Shown piece by piece: positions 16,585 through 25,656 of a DNA stretch of 64,000 nucleotides. The stretch covers positions 62,001 through 126,000 of the forward strand of contig NZ_JAGSHT010000021.1 in the NCBI RefSeq assembly GCF_019947135.1, given 5' to 3'. Every line of letters starts with the position of its first letter. Position 1 is the stretch's first letter. The notes beneath the pieces were generated by a model. That model was given only the letters and a program-made list of their open reading frames with translations, was not told the DNA's origin and searched no databases. The position numbers were made by a program, and so were the translations under genes. Origin of the DNA: Occultella gossypii. GTDB taxonomy: Bacteria > Actinomycetota > Actinomycetes > Actinomycetales > Beutenbergiaceae.

Positions 16585-16601
16585 ATACCCCCAGTGGGTA
16601 T
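16585..16601. promoter_or_regulatory. CsoR operator
   Basis: ATACCC (16585-16590), 5-nt spacer CCAGT, GGGTAT (16596-16601), a perfect inverted repeat with the C/G-tract form of known CsoR sites. Confidence 0.8.
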
Positions 16602-16716
16602 CGATGTGCTCAGAGTGTGGGCACTGGACAACAGAACGGTCACGATCAGGGCCCTGCGGATATCGATCCGATATCGACCCGCCTCTCGGGTGCACTCGGC
16701 CCATACCGTGAGGGCC

Positions 16717-17919
16717 ATGACCACAGACCGCCTCTCCCGGCTCCGCCGCGGCATCGTGCTCGCAGCAGTCGCCGGCGTGGCCGCGCTCGGTGCCGTCGTG
16801 GTCCCCGCACCCGCGCAGGCGTGCGCCTGCGGCGGCTACGTGGCGGCCGACGGGTACGAGGTCGCGGTCAACCGCGAGGTCGCCGCGATCGCCTGGGACG
16901 GTGAGACCGAGCGGATCCTGCTCGAGATGGACGTCCTCACCGATGCGCCCGACGCCGCGCTGCTGATCCCCACCCCGGCGCCGGCGCAGGTCGGGCTCGG
17001 CGACTCCGAGTTGTTCGACGAACTCCTCGACGTGATCGCCCCCGAGGTCGAGGTCACCTACACCTGGTGGCCCGAGGCCTCGTTCGGCGACGGTGCCGGC
17101 GGGGCACCTGAGGCGTCCGCACCCGACCTGGGCGTGGACGTCCTGGAGACGGTCGACCTCGGGCCGCTCGAGGCCAGTGTGCTCTCCGCGGACGACGCGG
17201 ACGGCCTGGCCCAGTGGCTCGAAGCGCACGACTACGTCATGCAGGACGGTCTCGCCACGGCGCTGCGGCCGTACATCACCGAGGGCTGGTACTACGTCGC
17301 GATGCGGCTGACCACTGATGCCGCCGACCTCTCCGGCGAGCTGCAGCCGGTGGACCTGACCTTCGCCTCCGAGTCCCTCATCTATCCGATGCGGCTGTCC
17401 GCGGCGGCCGCCACCGATCAGTTCGTCCGCACCTACGTGTTCGCGGACCGGCGAATGGCGCGCACCGACGCGAGCGAGGACACCGCGTCGATCGACCTCC
17501 GGTTCGCCGGTGCCGTCGACCCGGCGGCGGTCGAGAACCCCACCCTCGCCGAGATCGCCCGGGCCACGCCGTACCTGACCGTGATGGACCAGTGGTTCCA
17601 CGAACCGTCCACCGAGATCGTCTCCGACTTCACGTTCTCCGCGTCCACCCAGACCGGGGACTACCGCGAGGTGGTCCACGAGACCCGAATGCGAGAGATC
17701 CTCGGCATGCCGGCAGGCCCGGTGCTCACGTTCCTGGGCCTGGTCGCTGCCGCACTCGCCCTGCTCCTCGGCGGGCGGGCCGTGAGCCGCCGGGCACGCC
17801 GCCGGGCGGCCGGCCCGCCAGGGCCTCGCCCGTCGGCGGAGAGCGGGCCCGAGCCGCGGCCGGCGCCACCGGCCGGAGTCGGTGGTAGCGGCCAGGAGCG
17901 GCACCCCAGCCACCTCTGA
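16717..17919 (+). CDS. DUF2330 domain-containing secreted/membrane protein
   Basis: 400-aa protein with a signal peptide (RRGIVLAAVAGVAALGAVVVPAPAQA), a mature N-terminus starting CACGGYVA, the DUF2330 body (EVAVNREVAAIAWDGETERILLEMD), and one C-terminal membrane helix (VLTFLGLVAAALALLLGG) with a basic proline-rich tail. It should sit on the outer face of the membrane. DUF2330 has no known function. The start at 16717 follows an AGGG; frames upstream run through the csoR gene on the other strand and are not coding. Confidence 0.85.
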   Translation: MTTDRLSRLRRGIVLAAVAGVAALGAVVVPAPAQACACGGYVAADGYEVAVNREVAAIAWDGETERILLEMDVLTDAPDAALLIPTPAPAQVGLGDSELFDELLDVIAPEVEVTYTWWPEASFGDGAGGAPEASAPDLGVDVLETVDLGPLEASVLSADDADGLAQWLEAHDYVMQDGLATALRPYITEGWYYVAMRLTTDAADLSGELQPVDLTFASESLIYPMRLSAAAATDQFVRTYVFADRRMARTDASEDTASIDLRFAGAVDPAAVENPTLAEIARATPYLTVMDQWFHEPSTEIVSDFTFSASTQTGDYREVVHETRMREILGMPAGPVLTFLGLVAAALALLLGGRAVSRRARRRAAGPPGPRPSAESGPEPRPAPPAGVGGSGQERHPSHL

Positions 17920-17961
17920 TCCTCGCCGGAGGCGCGGCAGGCCGCCGAGTAGACTCGCGCG

Positions 17962-18885
17962 GTGCGACTGGGCGTCCTTGACATCGGTTCGAACACGGTT
18001 CACCTCGTGGTGGTCGACGTGGTCCGCGGCGCCCACCCCAACCCGGACCTGGACGAGCGGGTCACGCTGCGGCTGATGCAGTACCTCACCGACGATGGTG
18101 CGATCAGTGACGCGGGGATCGCCGCCCTGCTCAAGGCCGTCGACGGCGCCGTCCGGCTCGCGCGCGAACAGCGGGTCGACGAGGTCCTCACCATGGTGAC
18201 GTCCGCCGTCCGCGAGGCGACGAACGGCGACGCGGTGCTCGCCCGGATCCGTGAGCGCCTCGATGGTGACCTCCAGGTGCTCGCCGGTGAGCAGGAGGCG
18301 GCTCTGACGTTCCTCGCGGCCCGCCGTTGGCTCGGCTGGGCCGCCGGGAGGCTGCTCGTCCTGGATATCGGGGGTGGTTCGCTCGAGGTCGCGCTCGGCG
18401 TGGACGAGGTGCCGGACCTCGCCGTGTCGCTGCCGCTCGGCGCCGGCCGGCTGACCCGGACCCACCTGCGCCACGACCCGCCGCTGCCGGAGGAACTGAA
18501 GCACCTGCGTTCCGTGGTCCGTGCCGAGCTCAAGCCGCTCGTGGCCAGGGTCCGGGCCGAGCCGAGGCCGGACCACGTGGTGGCCACGTCCAAGACGTTC
18601 CGGTCGCTGGCTCGGCTCGCCGGGATGAGCGTGGCGGGCGTCGGTCCGGACCAGCGCTGGCAGATGAGCACCTCGCTGCTCTCGGACTGGGTGCCACGCC
18701 TGGCCCGCATCCCCGCCGAACAGCGCATGGAACTGCCCGGCATCACGCCCGAGCGGACCTATCAGATCGTCGCCGGTGCCGTGGTGGCCGAGGAGGTCCT
18801 GCGCGGCCTGCGGGTCGAGATCGTCGAGATCTGCCCGTGGGCGCTGCGCGAGGGGGCGCTGCTGCGACGGCTCGACCAGGTCTGA
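17962..18885 (+). CDS. ppx: Ppx/GppA family phosphatase (exopolyphosphatase-like)
   Basis: 307-aa ASKHA-fold phosphatase: phosphate-1 loop GVLDIGSNTVHLVVVDV, the second DIGGGSLE, and adenosine-motif-like region ITPERTYQIVAGAVVAEE. It lacks the C-terminal HD domain of E. coli Ppx, as usual in actinobacterial Ppx1-type enzymes of this size. GTG start. Substrate is either inorganic polyphosphate or pppGpp. Confidence 0.92.
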   Translation: MRLGVLDIGSNTVHLVVVDVVRGAHPNPDLDERVTLRLMQYLTDDGAISDAGIAALLKAVDGAVRLAREQRVDEVLTMVTSAVREATNGDAVLARIRERLDGDLQVLAGEQEAALTFLAARRWLGWAAGRLLVLDIGGGSLEVALGVDEVPDLAVSLPLGAGRLTRTHLRHDPPLPEELKHLRSVVRAELKPLVARVRAEPRPDHVVATSKTFRSLARLAGMSVAGVGPDQRWQMSTSLLSDWVPRLARIPAEQRMELPGITPERTYQIVAGAVVAEEVLRGLRVEIVEICPWALREGALLRRLDQV

Positions 18886-19203
18886 GCCCGCCGGACTCGG
18901 GAAGGCCGGCACGACGACGACGAAGGACTGATCCCGGGTCTCTCCCGAGGTATCGCTGCCGACCGCTCCGGCACGAGAGCGAGGGCGGATGGGGGCTACG
19001 CCACGCCTGTGACGTCTGCCGGGTGGGGTGGTCGGGTCTGTGGATGGTGTGGCATCCGGGGGTGGTTCGGTCGGTCGTGGGGATTGTTCGAGGGTCTGGT
19101 GTCTCGTTGTCCACAATGGGTTGACATCCTCCTTGTCTCGTCGGTCAACTCCCGTAGCGTGGTTCTCACTAGCACACACGTTCGAGGGTTGGGGGTGAGG
19201 AAC
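18886..19203. other. 318-bp intergenic region before the HNH gene
   Basis: No gene. About 19010-19115 is strikingly G/T-rich on the plus strand. A TTGACA hexamer at 19122-19127 and GGTCAACTC further on could be promoter elements for the downstream gene. The last 40 bases contain ACGTTCGA, half of a LexA-like site, but no second half is convincing. Confidence 0.4.
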
Positions 19204-20913
19204 ATGGACTGGACCACGGGTCACACGCCCGGCGACGGCGCACCCGAGCAGGGCACCGGTCCAGTCGACCTCGCCACGGACCCGCGGCGCGAGGTGGGCC
19301 TGGGCGCGTTGTTGAACGGGTCGTTGGATGACCGGCTCTTCGTCCTCGACTGTGTCACCGCCGCGATTGCGGCCGCGGACCCGTTCGAGGAGCAGCACGA
19401 CCACACCGGGCGGGCCCTGGGTGCGGCGAGTGTGCGGGCCCACCGCGATATCGAGATCTTGACGGGTCGGCGGTTGGACTGGCTCGCGGCCGAGCGCGCC
19501 GAGGGCATGTGGGATCTGTCTGGGAAGGTCCGCACCTACCCCCAGCACGTGGCCCGCACGCACAGGATGTCCTTCGCCCGGGCCGCCCGTGAGGTCCGCC
19601 TGGCGGACCGGCTCACCAACGACCTGCCCGAGGTCCGCGCAGCCCTACGCACCGGCGACCTCGGCATCGAACAGGCCGGCCTGATCGCGACCGTCGCGGC
19701 CTCGAGCCCGGCCCGCCGGGCCGCGCTACGGCTACCCGCCCGCGGCATGCGCAACGACGCCACGGAGGCGGACGACACGACTGGAGCGAGCGCGGCCGAC
19801 GATGGGGCGGGTGCGGCCGACGCCAAGGCTGCGGGCGAGAGTGCGTTTGATGATGATGCGACCGCGGAGTCGGTGATCCTCAAGCTCGCGAGTGCGGGGT
19901 CGTTCGAGGACCTGCGGGTGGTGTGCAAGTACTTCGCCGCGCTCTCGGACGCCGAGTCCGACGAGCGCGGCTACCGGGAGGCCTGCGAGCGGGAGTTCTT
20001 CGACCTCGCCGCCACGACCGGCGGGTTCCACCTGTCCGGGTTCCTCACCGAAGAGCACGGCCACCTGGTCAAGGAAACCCTCGCCGCCCTCACCCCGGTC
20101 CCGGCTGCCGGTGATACCCGAACCGCCAGCCAACGCCGCGCCCAAGCCCTCGCCGACGCCGCACAACTCATCCTGAACCAAGGCCTCGCCGGCACCGGCC
20201 AATCCGTAAGGCCACACATGGGCGTGCTGATCAGCGCCCCCGAATTCGAACACATCCTCGCCACCAGCGCCCACCACGGCTGGGACACCACCGACACCGG
20301 GGCCGACCCCACCGGGGCCGACCCCACCGAGGCCGTCGGGGTGGACATCCCCGACTGGGCCCGCCTGGACCCCGACACCGACCCGGCCGACCCCTGCGAC
20401 GCACGCCCGGTGTTCGGCCGGGACCTGCCACCGCTACGGCCCGGCACGAGTGGCCTGACCACCCTCAAGGCCCTCGAGGGCGTGGACTGGGCCGCGATCT
20501 TGTCCCAACCCCCAGCGACCTGGGCCGACGGCACCGGCCCGGTCCCACCCTCAGTACTACGCCGGATCGCCTGCGGCGGCGAGATCTACCGCGTCATCTT
20601 CGGCCCCGACTCCGAAATCATCAACGTCGGACGCGCCCACCGCCGCTTCACCAACGCCCGACGCCGAGCCATGATCGCCAGAGACCGGCACTGCACCTAC
20701 CCCGGCTGCGCCGCCCCACCCCCACTGTGCGAAGGCCACCACTCCGTCGTCCACTGGGCCGACGGCGGCGACACCGACCTGCACAACGGCGCCCTCCTAT
20801 GCTTCTACCACCACCGCTACGTCGACACCCACCAAATCACCATGATCTGGAACGGCGGAGAATGGCAATTCTTCACCAAAGACGGCGACCAGATCCACGG
20901 CCCCGGACCCTAA
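19204..20913 (+). CDS. HNH endonuclease signature protein with DUF222 (13E12-repeat family)
   Basis: 569-aa member of the multi-copy actinobacterial 13E12/REP family. DUF222 runs from about residue 30 to 450 (LDWLAAERAEGMWDL, FARAAREVRLADRLTNDLPEVRAAL). The C-terminal HNH nuclease reads CTYPGCAAPPPLCEGHH...H...N...H, with zinc cysteines and the HH-N-H catalytic set intact. The middle contains an alanine/aspartate-rich insert (ATEADDTTGASAADDGAG) and a duplicated GADPT. The start at 19204 has GTGAGG upstream. Base composition changes from G-rich at the 5' side to C/A-rich on the coding strand in the 3' third, unusual within one gene. Function unproven; often considered a mobile or phase-variable family. 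Confidence 0.9.
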   Translation: MDWTTGHTPGDGAPEQGTGPVDLATDPRREVGLGALLNGSLDDRLFVLDCVTAAIAAADPFEEQHDHTGRALGAASVRAHRDIEILTGRRLDWLAAERAEGMWDLSGKVRTYPQHVARTHRMSFARAAREVRLADRLTNDLPEVRAALRTGDLGIEQAGLIATVAASSPARRAALRLPARGMRNDATEADDTTGASAADDGAGAADAKAAGESAFDDDATAESVILKLASAGSFEDLRVVCKYFAALSDAESDERGYREACEREFFDLAATTGGFHLSGFLTEEHGHLVKETLAALTPVPAAGDTRTASQRRAQALADAAQLILNQGLAGTGQSVRPHMGVLISAPEFEHILATSAHHGWDTTDTGADPTGADPTEAVGVDIPDWARLDPDTDPADPCDARPVFGRDLPPLRPGTSGLTTLKALEGVDWAAILSQPPATWADGTGPVPPSVLRRIACGGEIYRVIFGPDSEIINVGRAHRRFTNARRRAMIARDRHCTYPGCAAPPPLCEGHHSVVHWADGGDTDLHNGALLCFYHHRYVDTHQITMIWNGGEWQFFTKDGDQIHGPGP

Positions 20914-20921
20914 CCAGCACA

Positions 20922-20939
20922 CACGCCCCCCGGGGCGTG
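20922..20939. terminator. Hairpin after the HNH gene
   Basis: CACGCCCC and GGGGCGTG separated by CC, 9 bp after the stop codon, in the gap to the convergent MFS gene. Confidence 0.6.
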
Positions 20940-21097
20940 CCAACCCGGGCTGTCCCACGACTCGAGAGCGTCAACCGCCCGCCATGAAACCGAGAGCACT
21001 CATCTGGCATGAGGGCACAGGGCGGGCGCACCACGTCAGCCGGTCGCTGCCACGCTCCCCTGTTCCGCAAGCACCATCGTTCGCGACGGCATCCGGC

Positions 21098-22705
21098 TCA
21101 GTGCGTCCGCGACGGCACGCTGGGCTCCGGTTGCCTACCCGCAGCGTCCGCGCTGCGCGGTCCGCCGGCACCGTGGTCGCCGTCGGCACGGCGCAGGGCC
21201 AGGCCGACTCCGACGGCGGTGAGCGCCATGGCCACGACCCCCGCCACCGCCGTCGCCGCCATGCCCTCGGCGAAAGCCGTCTTGGCTGACTCGAGCAGTG
21301 CGCCGCCGACCGCCGGATCGGCCGCGCCCGCGGCCACCTCGACTGCGCCCCCGAGGGTCTCGCCGGCCGCGGCCCGTTCGGCTGCGGGTAGCACCGCCGG
21401 AATCTCCACCTGGGCGCGGTAGGTCGCCGAGGCGAGGCTGCCGAGGATCGCCACGCCGAACGCGGAACCCAGCTCGTAGGCGGTCTCGGAGATGCTCGAC
21501 GCGGCTCCGGCGCGGGCCGGCGGGACGGCGGCGAGGATGGCGTCGTTCGTGAGCGTCTCTGTGAAGCCCGCACCGGCGCCCACGAGCACGAAGATCGCGA
21601 CGAGCACCCCGATGCCGGAGTCCCCGGTGAGGGTGGTGCCGAGCAGGTAGCCGCCGCCGGATACGGCGATCCCGAGCGGCACGAGCACGTGCAGCGGCGC
21701 ACGCTCGGCCACCGCGGCCGCGATCAACCCGCAGGTCACGGTCGCGACGAGCCCAGGCAGCAGCCAGAGCCCCGCGACCATGGGGCTCAGCCCGAGCACG
21801 AGCTGCAGGTACTGGGCGAGCAGGAACAGCAGGCCGGCGATCGCCAGCGCGGCCACCAGGTTCGCGACCACTGATGCCGCGAATACCGGCCGCTGGAACA
21901 GGCGCACGTCCAGCAGCGGTTCGGGCCGGCGCAGTTGCCGGCGCACGAACCAGGTCCCCGCGATCACGGCGACCAGGAGCGGCGCCACCGCGCCGACCAC
22001 GAAGCCGTCATGCGCGAAGGTCTTGACCCCGTACACCACGGGCACGGTCGCCAGGATCGAGAGCGTCACGCTCAGCACGTCGAACCGGCCGGTGCGGTCC
22101 CCCCGTGACTCCGGCACCAGGAACGGTGCCGCGATCAGGAACACGACCAGCACTGGGACGTTCAGGAGGAACACGGACCCCCACCAGAAGTGCTCGAGGA
22201 GCCACCCACCGACGATCGGACCTAATGCCGCCCCGCCGGAGAACCCCGCGGCCCATACCGCGATCGCGAACCGTCGTTCGCCGTCGTCGGTGAACACGTT
22301 GCGCAGCAGTGCGAGCGTGGCCGGCATCAACGTCGCGCCGAAGACCCCCATCGCGGCACGGGCCGCGATCAGGTGCGAGGCGTCGGCGCTGAACGCCGCC
22401 CAGACGCTGACCACGCCGAAGCCGGTCGCGCCGATCAGCAGCAGCCGGCGACGGCCGAGCCGGTCACCCAGGGTGCCCATCGTGACGAGTAGACCGGCGA
22501 GGACCAGCGGGTAGATGTCCACGATCCAGAGCAGCTGGGTGGCGGTCGGCTGCAGGTCCCGGCTCAGGGCAGGCACCGCGAAGGAGAGCACCGTGTTGTC
22601 GATGCTGACCAGCAGCACCGGCAGCATCAGCGCGACGAGCGCGAGCCAGCGGCGTCGGGTGCTTGGTGAAACGGCGTGGCTCGACGCGGCGAGGGGGGTG
22701 GACAC
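21098..22705 (-). CDS. MFS transporter, DHA2 (EmrB/QacA) drug exporter family
   Basis: 535-aa 14-helix antiporter: SIDNTVLSFAVPALSRDL (motif D1), LGDRLGRRRLLLIG (motif A), and the motif-C-like GPIVGGWLLEHFWWGSVFLLNVP. A GTG start at 22705 with CAGGAG seven bases upstream is chosen. Expected to export lipophilic drugs or cations in exchange for protons. It is divergent from a TetR gene with an operator between them, the standard local-repressor arrangement. Confidence 0.93.
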   Translation of the reverse strand: MSTPLAASSHAVSPSTRRRWLALVALMLPVLLVSIDNTVLSFAVPALSRDLQPTATQLLWIVDIYPLVLAGLLVTMGTLGDRLGRRRLLLIGATGFGVVSVWAAFSADASHLIAARAAMGVFGATLMPATLALLRNVFTDDGERRFAIAVWAAGFSGGAALGPIVGGWLLEHFWWGSVFLLNVPVLVVFLIAAPFLVPESRGDRTGRFDVLSVTLSILATVPVVYGVKTFAHDGFVVGAVAPLLVAVIAGTWFVRRQLRRPEPLLDVRLFQRPVFAASVVANLVAALAIAGLLFLLAQYLQLVLGLSPMVAGLWLLPGLVATVTCGLIAAAVAERAPLHVLVPLGIAVSGGGYLLGTTLTGDSGIGVLVAIFVLVGAGAGFTETLTNDAILAAVPPARAGAASSISETAYELGSAFGVAILGSLASATYRAQVEIPAVLPAAERAAAGETLGGAVEVAAGAADPAVGGALLESAKTAFAEGMAATAVAGVVAMALTAVGVGLALRRADGDHGAGGPRSADAAGRQPEPSVPSRTH

Positions 22706-22747
22706 GGGGTACTCCTGGCAGGTGGTCGGGCAGTCGCCAATCACTGT

Positions 22748-22761
22748 ACCGTCTGGACGGT
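22748..22761. promoter_or_regulatory. TetR operator between the MFS exporter and its regulator
   Basis: ACCGTC-TG-GACGGT, 6-bp arms, in the 79-bp divergent promoter region; the flanks TA/TTTA are A/T-rich as in many TetR sites. Confidence 0.7.
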
Positions 22762-22784
22762 TTAGTCCGCGATAGAGTGTGATC

Positions 22785-23321
22785 ATGTCCACAGCCAGGC
22801 ATCGAATCCTCGACGCGCTCGAGCAGGTCCTCATCGCCGATGGCCCTGCCCTGGCGACGATCGAGCACGTCGCCGCGACGGCCGGCGTCTCCAAGGGCGG
22901 CCTGCTGTACCACTTCGGCAGCAAGGAAGCCCTCTACGAGGGGTTGCTCGCGCGACTGACCGACGCCGCCGAGCAGGTGCGGGTCGGGACCGACGCGCGC
23001 GCCGCCGTCGGCGAGTACTTGCGCCAGTCCACGGTGGCCGATGACGCCTACAGCATCACGATGCTCGCCGCGCTGCGACTGGTCGGGGCGCCCGAGGTCG
23101 ACGTGCCGGCGGCCCTGGCGAATGCCAGTGACCAGTGGTTCGCCCCGGTCGGCGCGCTCATCGCGGACCCGGTCACCGCGCGCCTGGTGCAGCTGGTGGG
23201 GGACGGCCTCTACCTGAACGCCCTGGTGGCCGGATCGGCCAGCGAGCACGACCCGGCCGTGGTGGACCGGCTGTTGGGCTCGCTCGAACAGGAGCCGGCG
23301 GGGGACCGGCGCGAGCCCTGA
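22785..23321 (+). CDS. TetR/AcrR family transcriptional repressor
   Basis: 178-aa regulator. HTH: ILDALEQVLIADGPALATIEHVAATAGVSKGGLLYHFGSKEALY; the variable C-terminal part resembles the TetR_C_37-like group (DQWFAPVGALIADPVTARLVQLVGDGLYLNAL). Divergent from the exporter; most likely represses both genes by the ACCGTC-N2-GACGGT site. Confidence 0.92.
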   Translation: MSTARHRILDALEQVLIADGPALATIEHVAATAGVSKGGLLYHFGSKEALYEGLLARLTDAAEQVRVGTDARAAVGEYLRQSTVADDAYSITMLAALRLVGAPEVDVPAALANASDQWFAPVGALIADPVTARLVQLVGDGLYLNALVAGSASEHDPAVVDRLLGSLEQEPAGDRREP

Positions 23322-23326
23322 GGAGC

Positions 23327-23343
23327 CGGGGCCGATGGCCCCG
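23327..23343. terminator. Hairpin between tetR and purB
   Basis: CGGGGCC-GAT-GGCCCCG, perfect 7-bp arms in the 26-bp gap between convergent stop codons. Confidence 0.6.
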
Positions 23344-23347
23344 AGGG

Positions 23348-24778
23348 TCAGGCCAGGTGGTCCACGAGTCGCTGCGCGAGCCCGGTGTACGAACCCGGGG
23401 TGAGGTCCAGGAGCCGGTGCGCGACGTCGTCGGGCAGTCCCAGCCCGCCGATGAACTCGCGCATCGCGGCCCGGTCCACCCGGCGGCCGCGGGTCAGCTC
23501 CTTGAGCCGCTCGTAGGGGTCGGCCATCCCCTCGGCGCCGGCGACGGCGGCCGCGCGCATCGCGGACTGCACGGCCTCGCCGAGCACCTCCCAGTTGCCG
23601 TCCAGGTCCCGGGCCATCGCCTCGGCGTCCACGTCGAGCCCGGCCAGCCCGCGGCGCACGTTGTCCAGAGCGAGCAGCGAGTGCCCGAACGCGACGCCGA
23701 TGTTGCGCTGTGTGGTGGAGTCGGTGAGGTCGCGCTGGAGCCGGGAGGTCACCAGGGTCGAGCCGAGCGTGTCCAGCAGCGCGCAGGAGATCTCGAGGTT
23801 CGCCTCGGCGTTCTCGAACCGGATCGGGTTCACCTTGTGCGGCATCGTCGAGGAGCCCGTGGACCCCTGCGCGGACAGCCGCTGCTTGAAGTAGCCGAGC
23901 GAGATGTAGGTCCACACGTCGGTGGCGAGGTTGTGCAGCACCCGGTTGAACCGGGCCACGTCCGCATACAGCTCGGCCTGCCAGTCGTGGCTCTCGATCT
24001 GCGTGGTGAGTGGGTTCCAGGTGAGCCCGAGGCCGGTCACGAACTCCCGGGCCACGGTCTCCCAGTCCGCGCCGGGGACCGAGATCGCGTGTGCGCCGTA
24101 GGTGCCGGTGGCGCCGTTGATCTTGCCGAGGAACTCCGCCGATTCGATCCGCCGCAGCTGGCGGCGCAGTCGGTGCGCGAGCACGGCGAGCTCCTTGCCG
24201 AGCGTCACTGGGGTCGCGGGCTGGCCGTGGGTGCGGGCCAGCATCGGCACCGCCGCGTTCACGCGGGCCAGGTCCGCGACGGCGTCCGCCACCGTGTGCG
24301 CGGCCGGCAGCCAGACCTGCCCGACGGCGGAGCGCACCGTGAGCGCGTAGGACAGGTTGTTGATGTCCTCGCTCGTGCAGAAGATGTGCACGATCTCGGT
24401 CACGTCCGGCAGCACCGTCTCGCCGAGCGCGTCCGGCGCGGCGGCGAGGCGCCGCTTGAGGAAGTACTCGACGGCCTTGACGTCGTGCAGCGTCTCCCGC
24501 TCGATCTCGGCCAGCTCGGCGATCTCGGCGGAACCGAAGGAGTCGACGACGCCGCGCAGGTAGGCGACCTCCGCCGTCGACAGCGTCGGTGCGCCGGGCA
24601 GCACGCCACCGGTGGTCAGGTGGATGAGCCACTCGACCTCCACGTGCAGCCGGGCCCGGTTCAGGGCCGCCTCCGAGAGGTGGTCCACGAGCGGCGCCAC
24701 GACTGGCCGGTAGCGCCCGTCCAGAGGGCCCAGGGCGATCGGCGGGGTCAGGTCGGCAAGGTCCACGCGTGAGGGCAT
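23348..24778 (-). CDS. purB: Adenylosuccinate lyase
   Basis: 476-aa enzyme of purine synthesis that cleaves SAICAR and adenylosuccinate, releasing fumarate. The fumarase-superfamily signature is present as GSSTMPHKVNPIRFENAE, with catalytic THGQPATPVT and TSEDINNLSY. Length and sequence (PIALGPLDGRY opening) match the E. coli-type PurB subgroup. It is a single gene followed upstream by the fructosamine-kinase-like gene on the same strand (62-bp gap). Confidence 0.97.
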   Translation of the reverse strand: MPSRVDLADLTPPIALGPLDGRYRPVVAPLVDHLSEAALNRARLHVEVEWLIHLTTGGVLPGAPTLSTAEVAYLRGVVDSFGSAEIAELAEIERETLHDVKAVEYFLKRRLAAAPDALGETVLPDVTEIVHIFCTSEDINNLSYALTVRSAVGQVWLPAAHTVADAVADLARVNAAVPMLARTHGQPATPVTLGKELAVLAHRLRRQLRRIESAEFLGKINGATGTYGAHAISVPGADWETVAREFVTGLGLTWNPLTTQIESHDWQAELYADVARFNRVLHNLATDVWTYISLGYFKQRLSAQGSTGSSTMPHKVNPIRFENAEANLEISCALLDTLGSTLVTSRLQRDLTDSTTQRNIGVAFGHSLLALDNVRRGLAGLDVDAEAMARDLDGNWEVLGEAVQSAMRAAAVAGAEGMADPYERLKELTRGRRVDRAAMREFIGGLGLPDDVAHRLLDLTPGSYTGLAQRLVDHLA

Positions 24779-24840
24779 GGGGCAATCATCCCAGAGCGCA
24801 CGGCTCCCCCCGAAGCTGTCTCACACGGTCGCGTCAGCCG

Positions 24841-25656
24841 TCAGACGTACGCGGCGGCGGCCCCGACCGCGGCGTCGGCGTAGGAGCTGCCGAACAGCAC
24901 CGTGTGCACGAGCAGCGGGTTGAGCTGGTGCAACGCGATCCGGTCGGGCCAACCGTCCGCGAGCGGGGACACCTCCTGGTAGCCCTCGAGGATCTCGCGC
25001 AGGTGCGGCTGGCCGAACAGGTCCAGCATCGCCAGGTCGGTCTCGGCGTGCCCGCCGTGCGCGGTCGCGTCGATAAGGACCGCCTCGCCGCCGGCGTCGG
25101 CGTCCCACAGCACGTTGCCGTTCCACAGGTCTCCGTGCAGGCGGGCGACGGCGGGGCGTCCTTGTGCTGTGCGCTCGCGGACCCCGGCGGGCTGGTCGTG
25201 CTCGAGGTCACCGGCCACGAGCCGGGCCGCGACCGCCTCGACGGTAGCCGCGCCGTCGGGCGTGATCGAACCCTGCCCGACGGCGGTGCGCAGGAACGGC
25301 AGCACGCGTGCGGTTGCGTAGAACTCGCCCCAGGTGAGCGCCGTGAGCGGCGCGTGGTTCGGGGCGCTCGGGCCCGGCATGGGCGCCTGCGCCATGAAGC
25401 CGCCGGTGCTGCCCGGTACCTGGCCGAAGAAGTCGGCGCGGGCGGCGTGGGTGCGGGCCAGCGCCGCGCCGAACGCCCGGGCCGCGGCAGCCGTGGTGGT
25501 GCCGGACCGGATCGACTCCAACTCGAGTACGCCGGGGCCGACGTCGTGCACCCGGGCCACCCGGGCGCCGTCGGGTACTTGGGCGAGCCAGCGCAGGCCG
25601 TCGGCCTCGGCGAGTGCGGCGTCAGGGTGTGGGAACCGGGTCTTGCGCCAGGTCAC
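24841..25656 (-). CDS. Fructosamine kinase family protein
   Basis: 271-aa APH-fold kinase. Catalytic loop LHGDLWNGNVLW and the metal-binding LIDATAHGGHAETDLAM (family usual LIDPAxYYGHRExDLAM) are visible. Phosphorylates ketoamines such as fructosamines or ribulosamines on glycated proteins, leading to deglycation. It begins with GTG at 25656, overlapping the stop of the tyrosine phosphatase (GTGA); this wzb-like phosphatase plus fructosamine kinase pairing is common in actinobacteria. Confidence 0.9.
   Translation of the reverse strand: MTWRKTRFPHPDAALAEADGLRWLAQVPDGARVARVHDVGPGVLELESIRSGTTTAAAARAFGAALARTHAARADFFGQVPGSTGGFMAQAPMPGPSAPNHAPLTALTWGEFYATARVLPFLRTAVGQGSITPDGAATVEAVAARLVAGDLEHDQPAGVRERTAQGRPAVARLHGDLWNGNVLWDADAGGEAVLIDATAHGGHAETDLAMLDLFGQPHLREILEGYQEVSPLADGWPDRIALHQLNPLLVHTVLFGSSYADAAVGAAAAYV

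Noticed and set aside
19180-19205. LexA-like SOS box before the HNH/DUF222 gene
   Set aside because: Only one half (ACGTTCGA) is present; the other half does not match GAAC at the required spacing.
16276-19563. Very long minus-strand open frame over csoR and the opposite strand of three genes
   Set aside because: Only its last 300 bp (csoR) show a real family; the rest is antisense to the DUF2330, ppx and HNH genes.
20984-21422. Plus-strand open frames between the HNH gene and the MFS gene
   Set aside because: They lie antisense to the C-terminal part of the MFS gene and have no homology or ribosome site.
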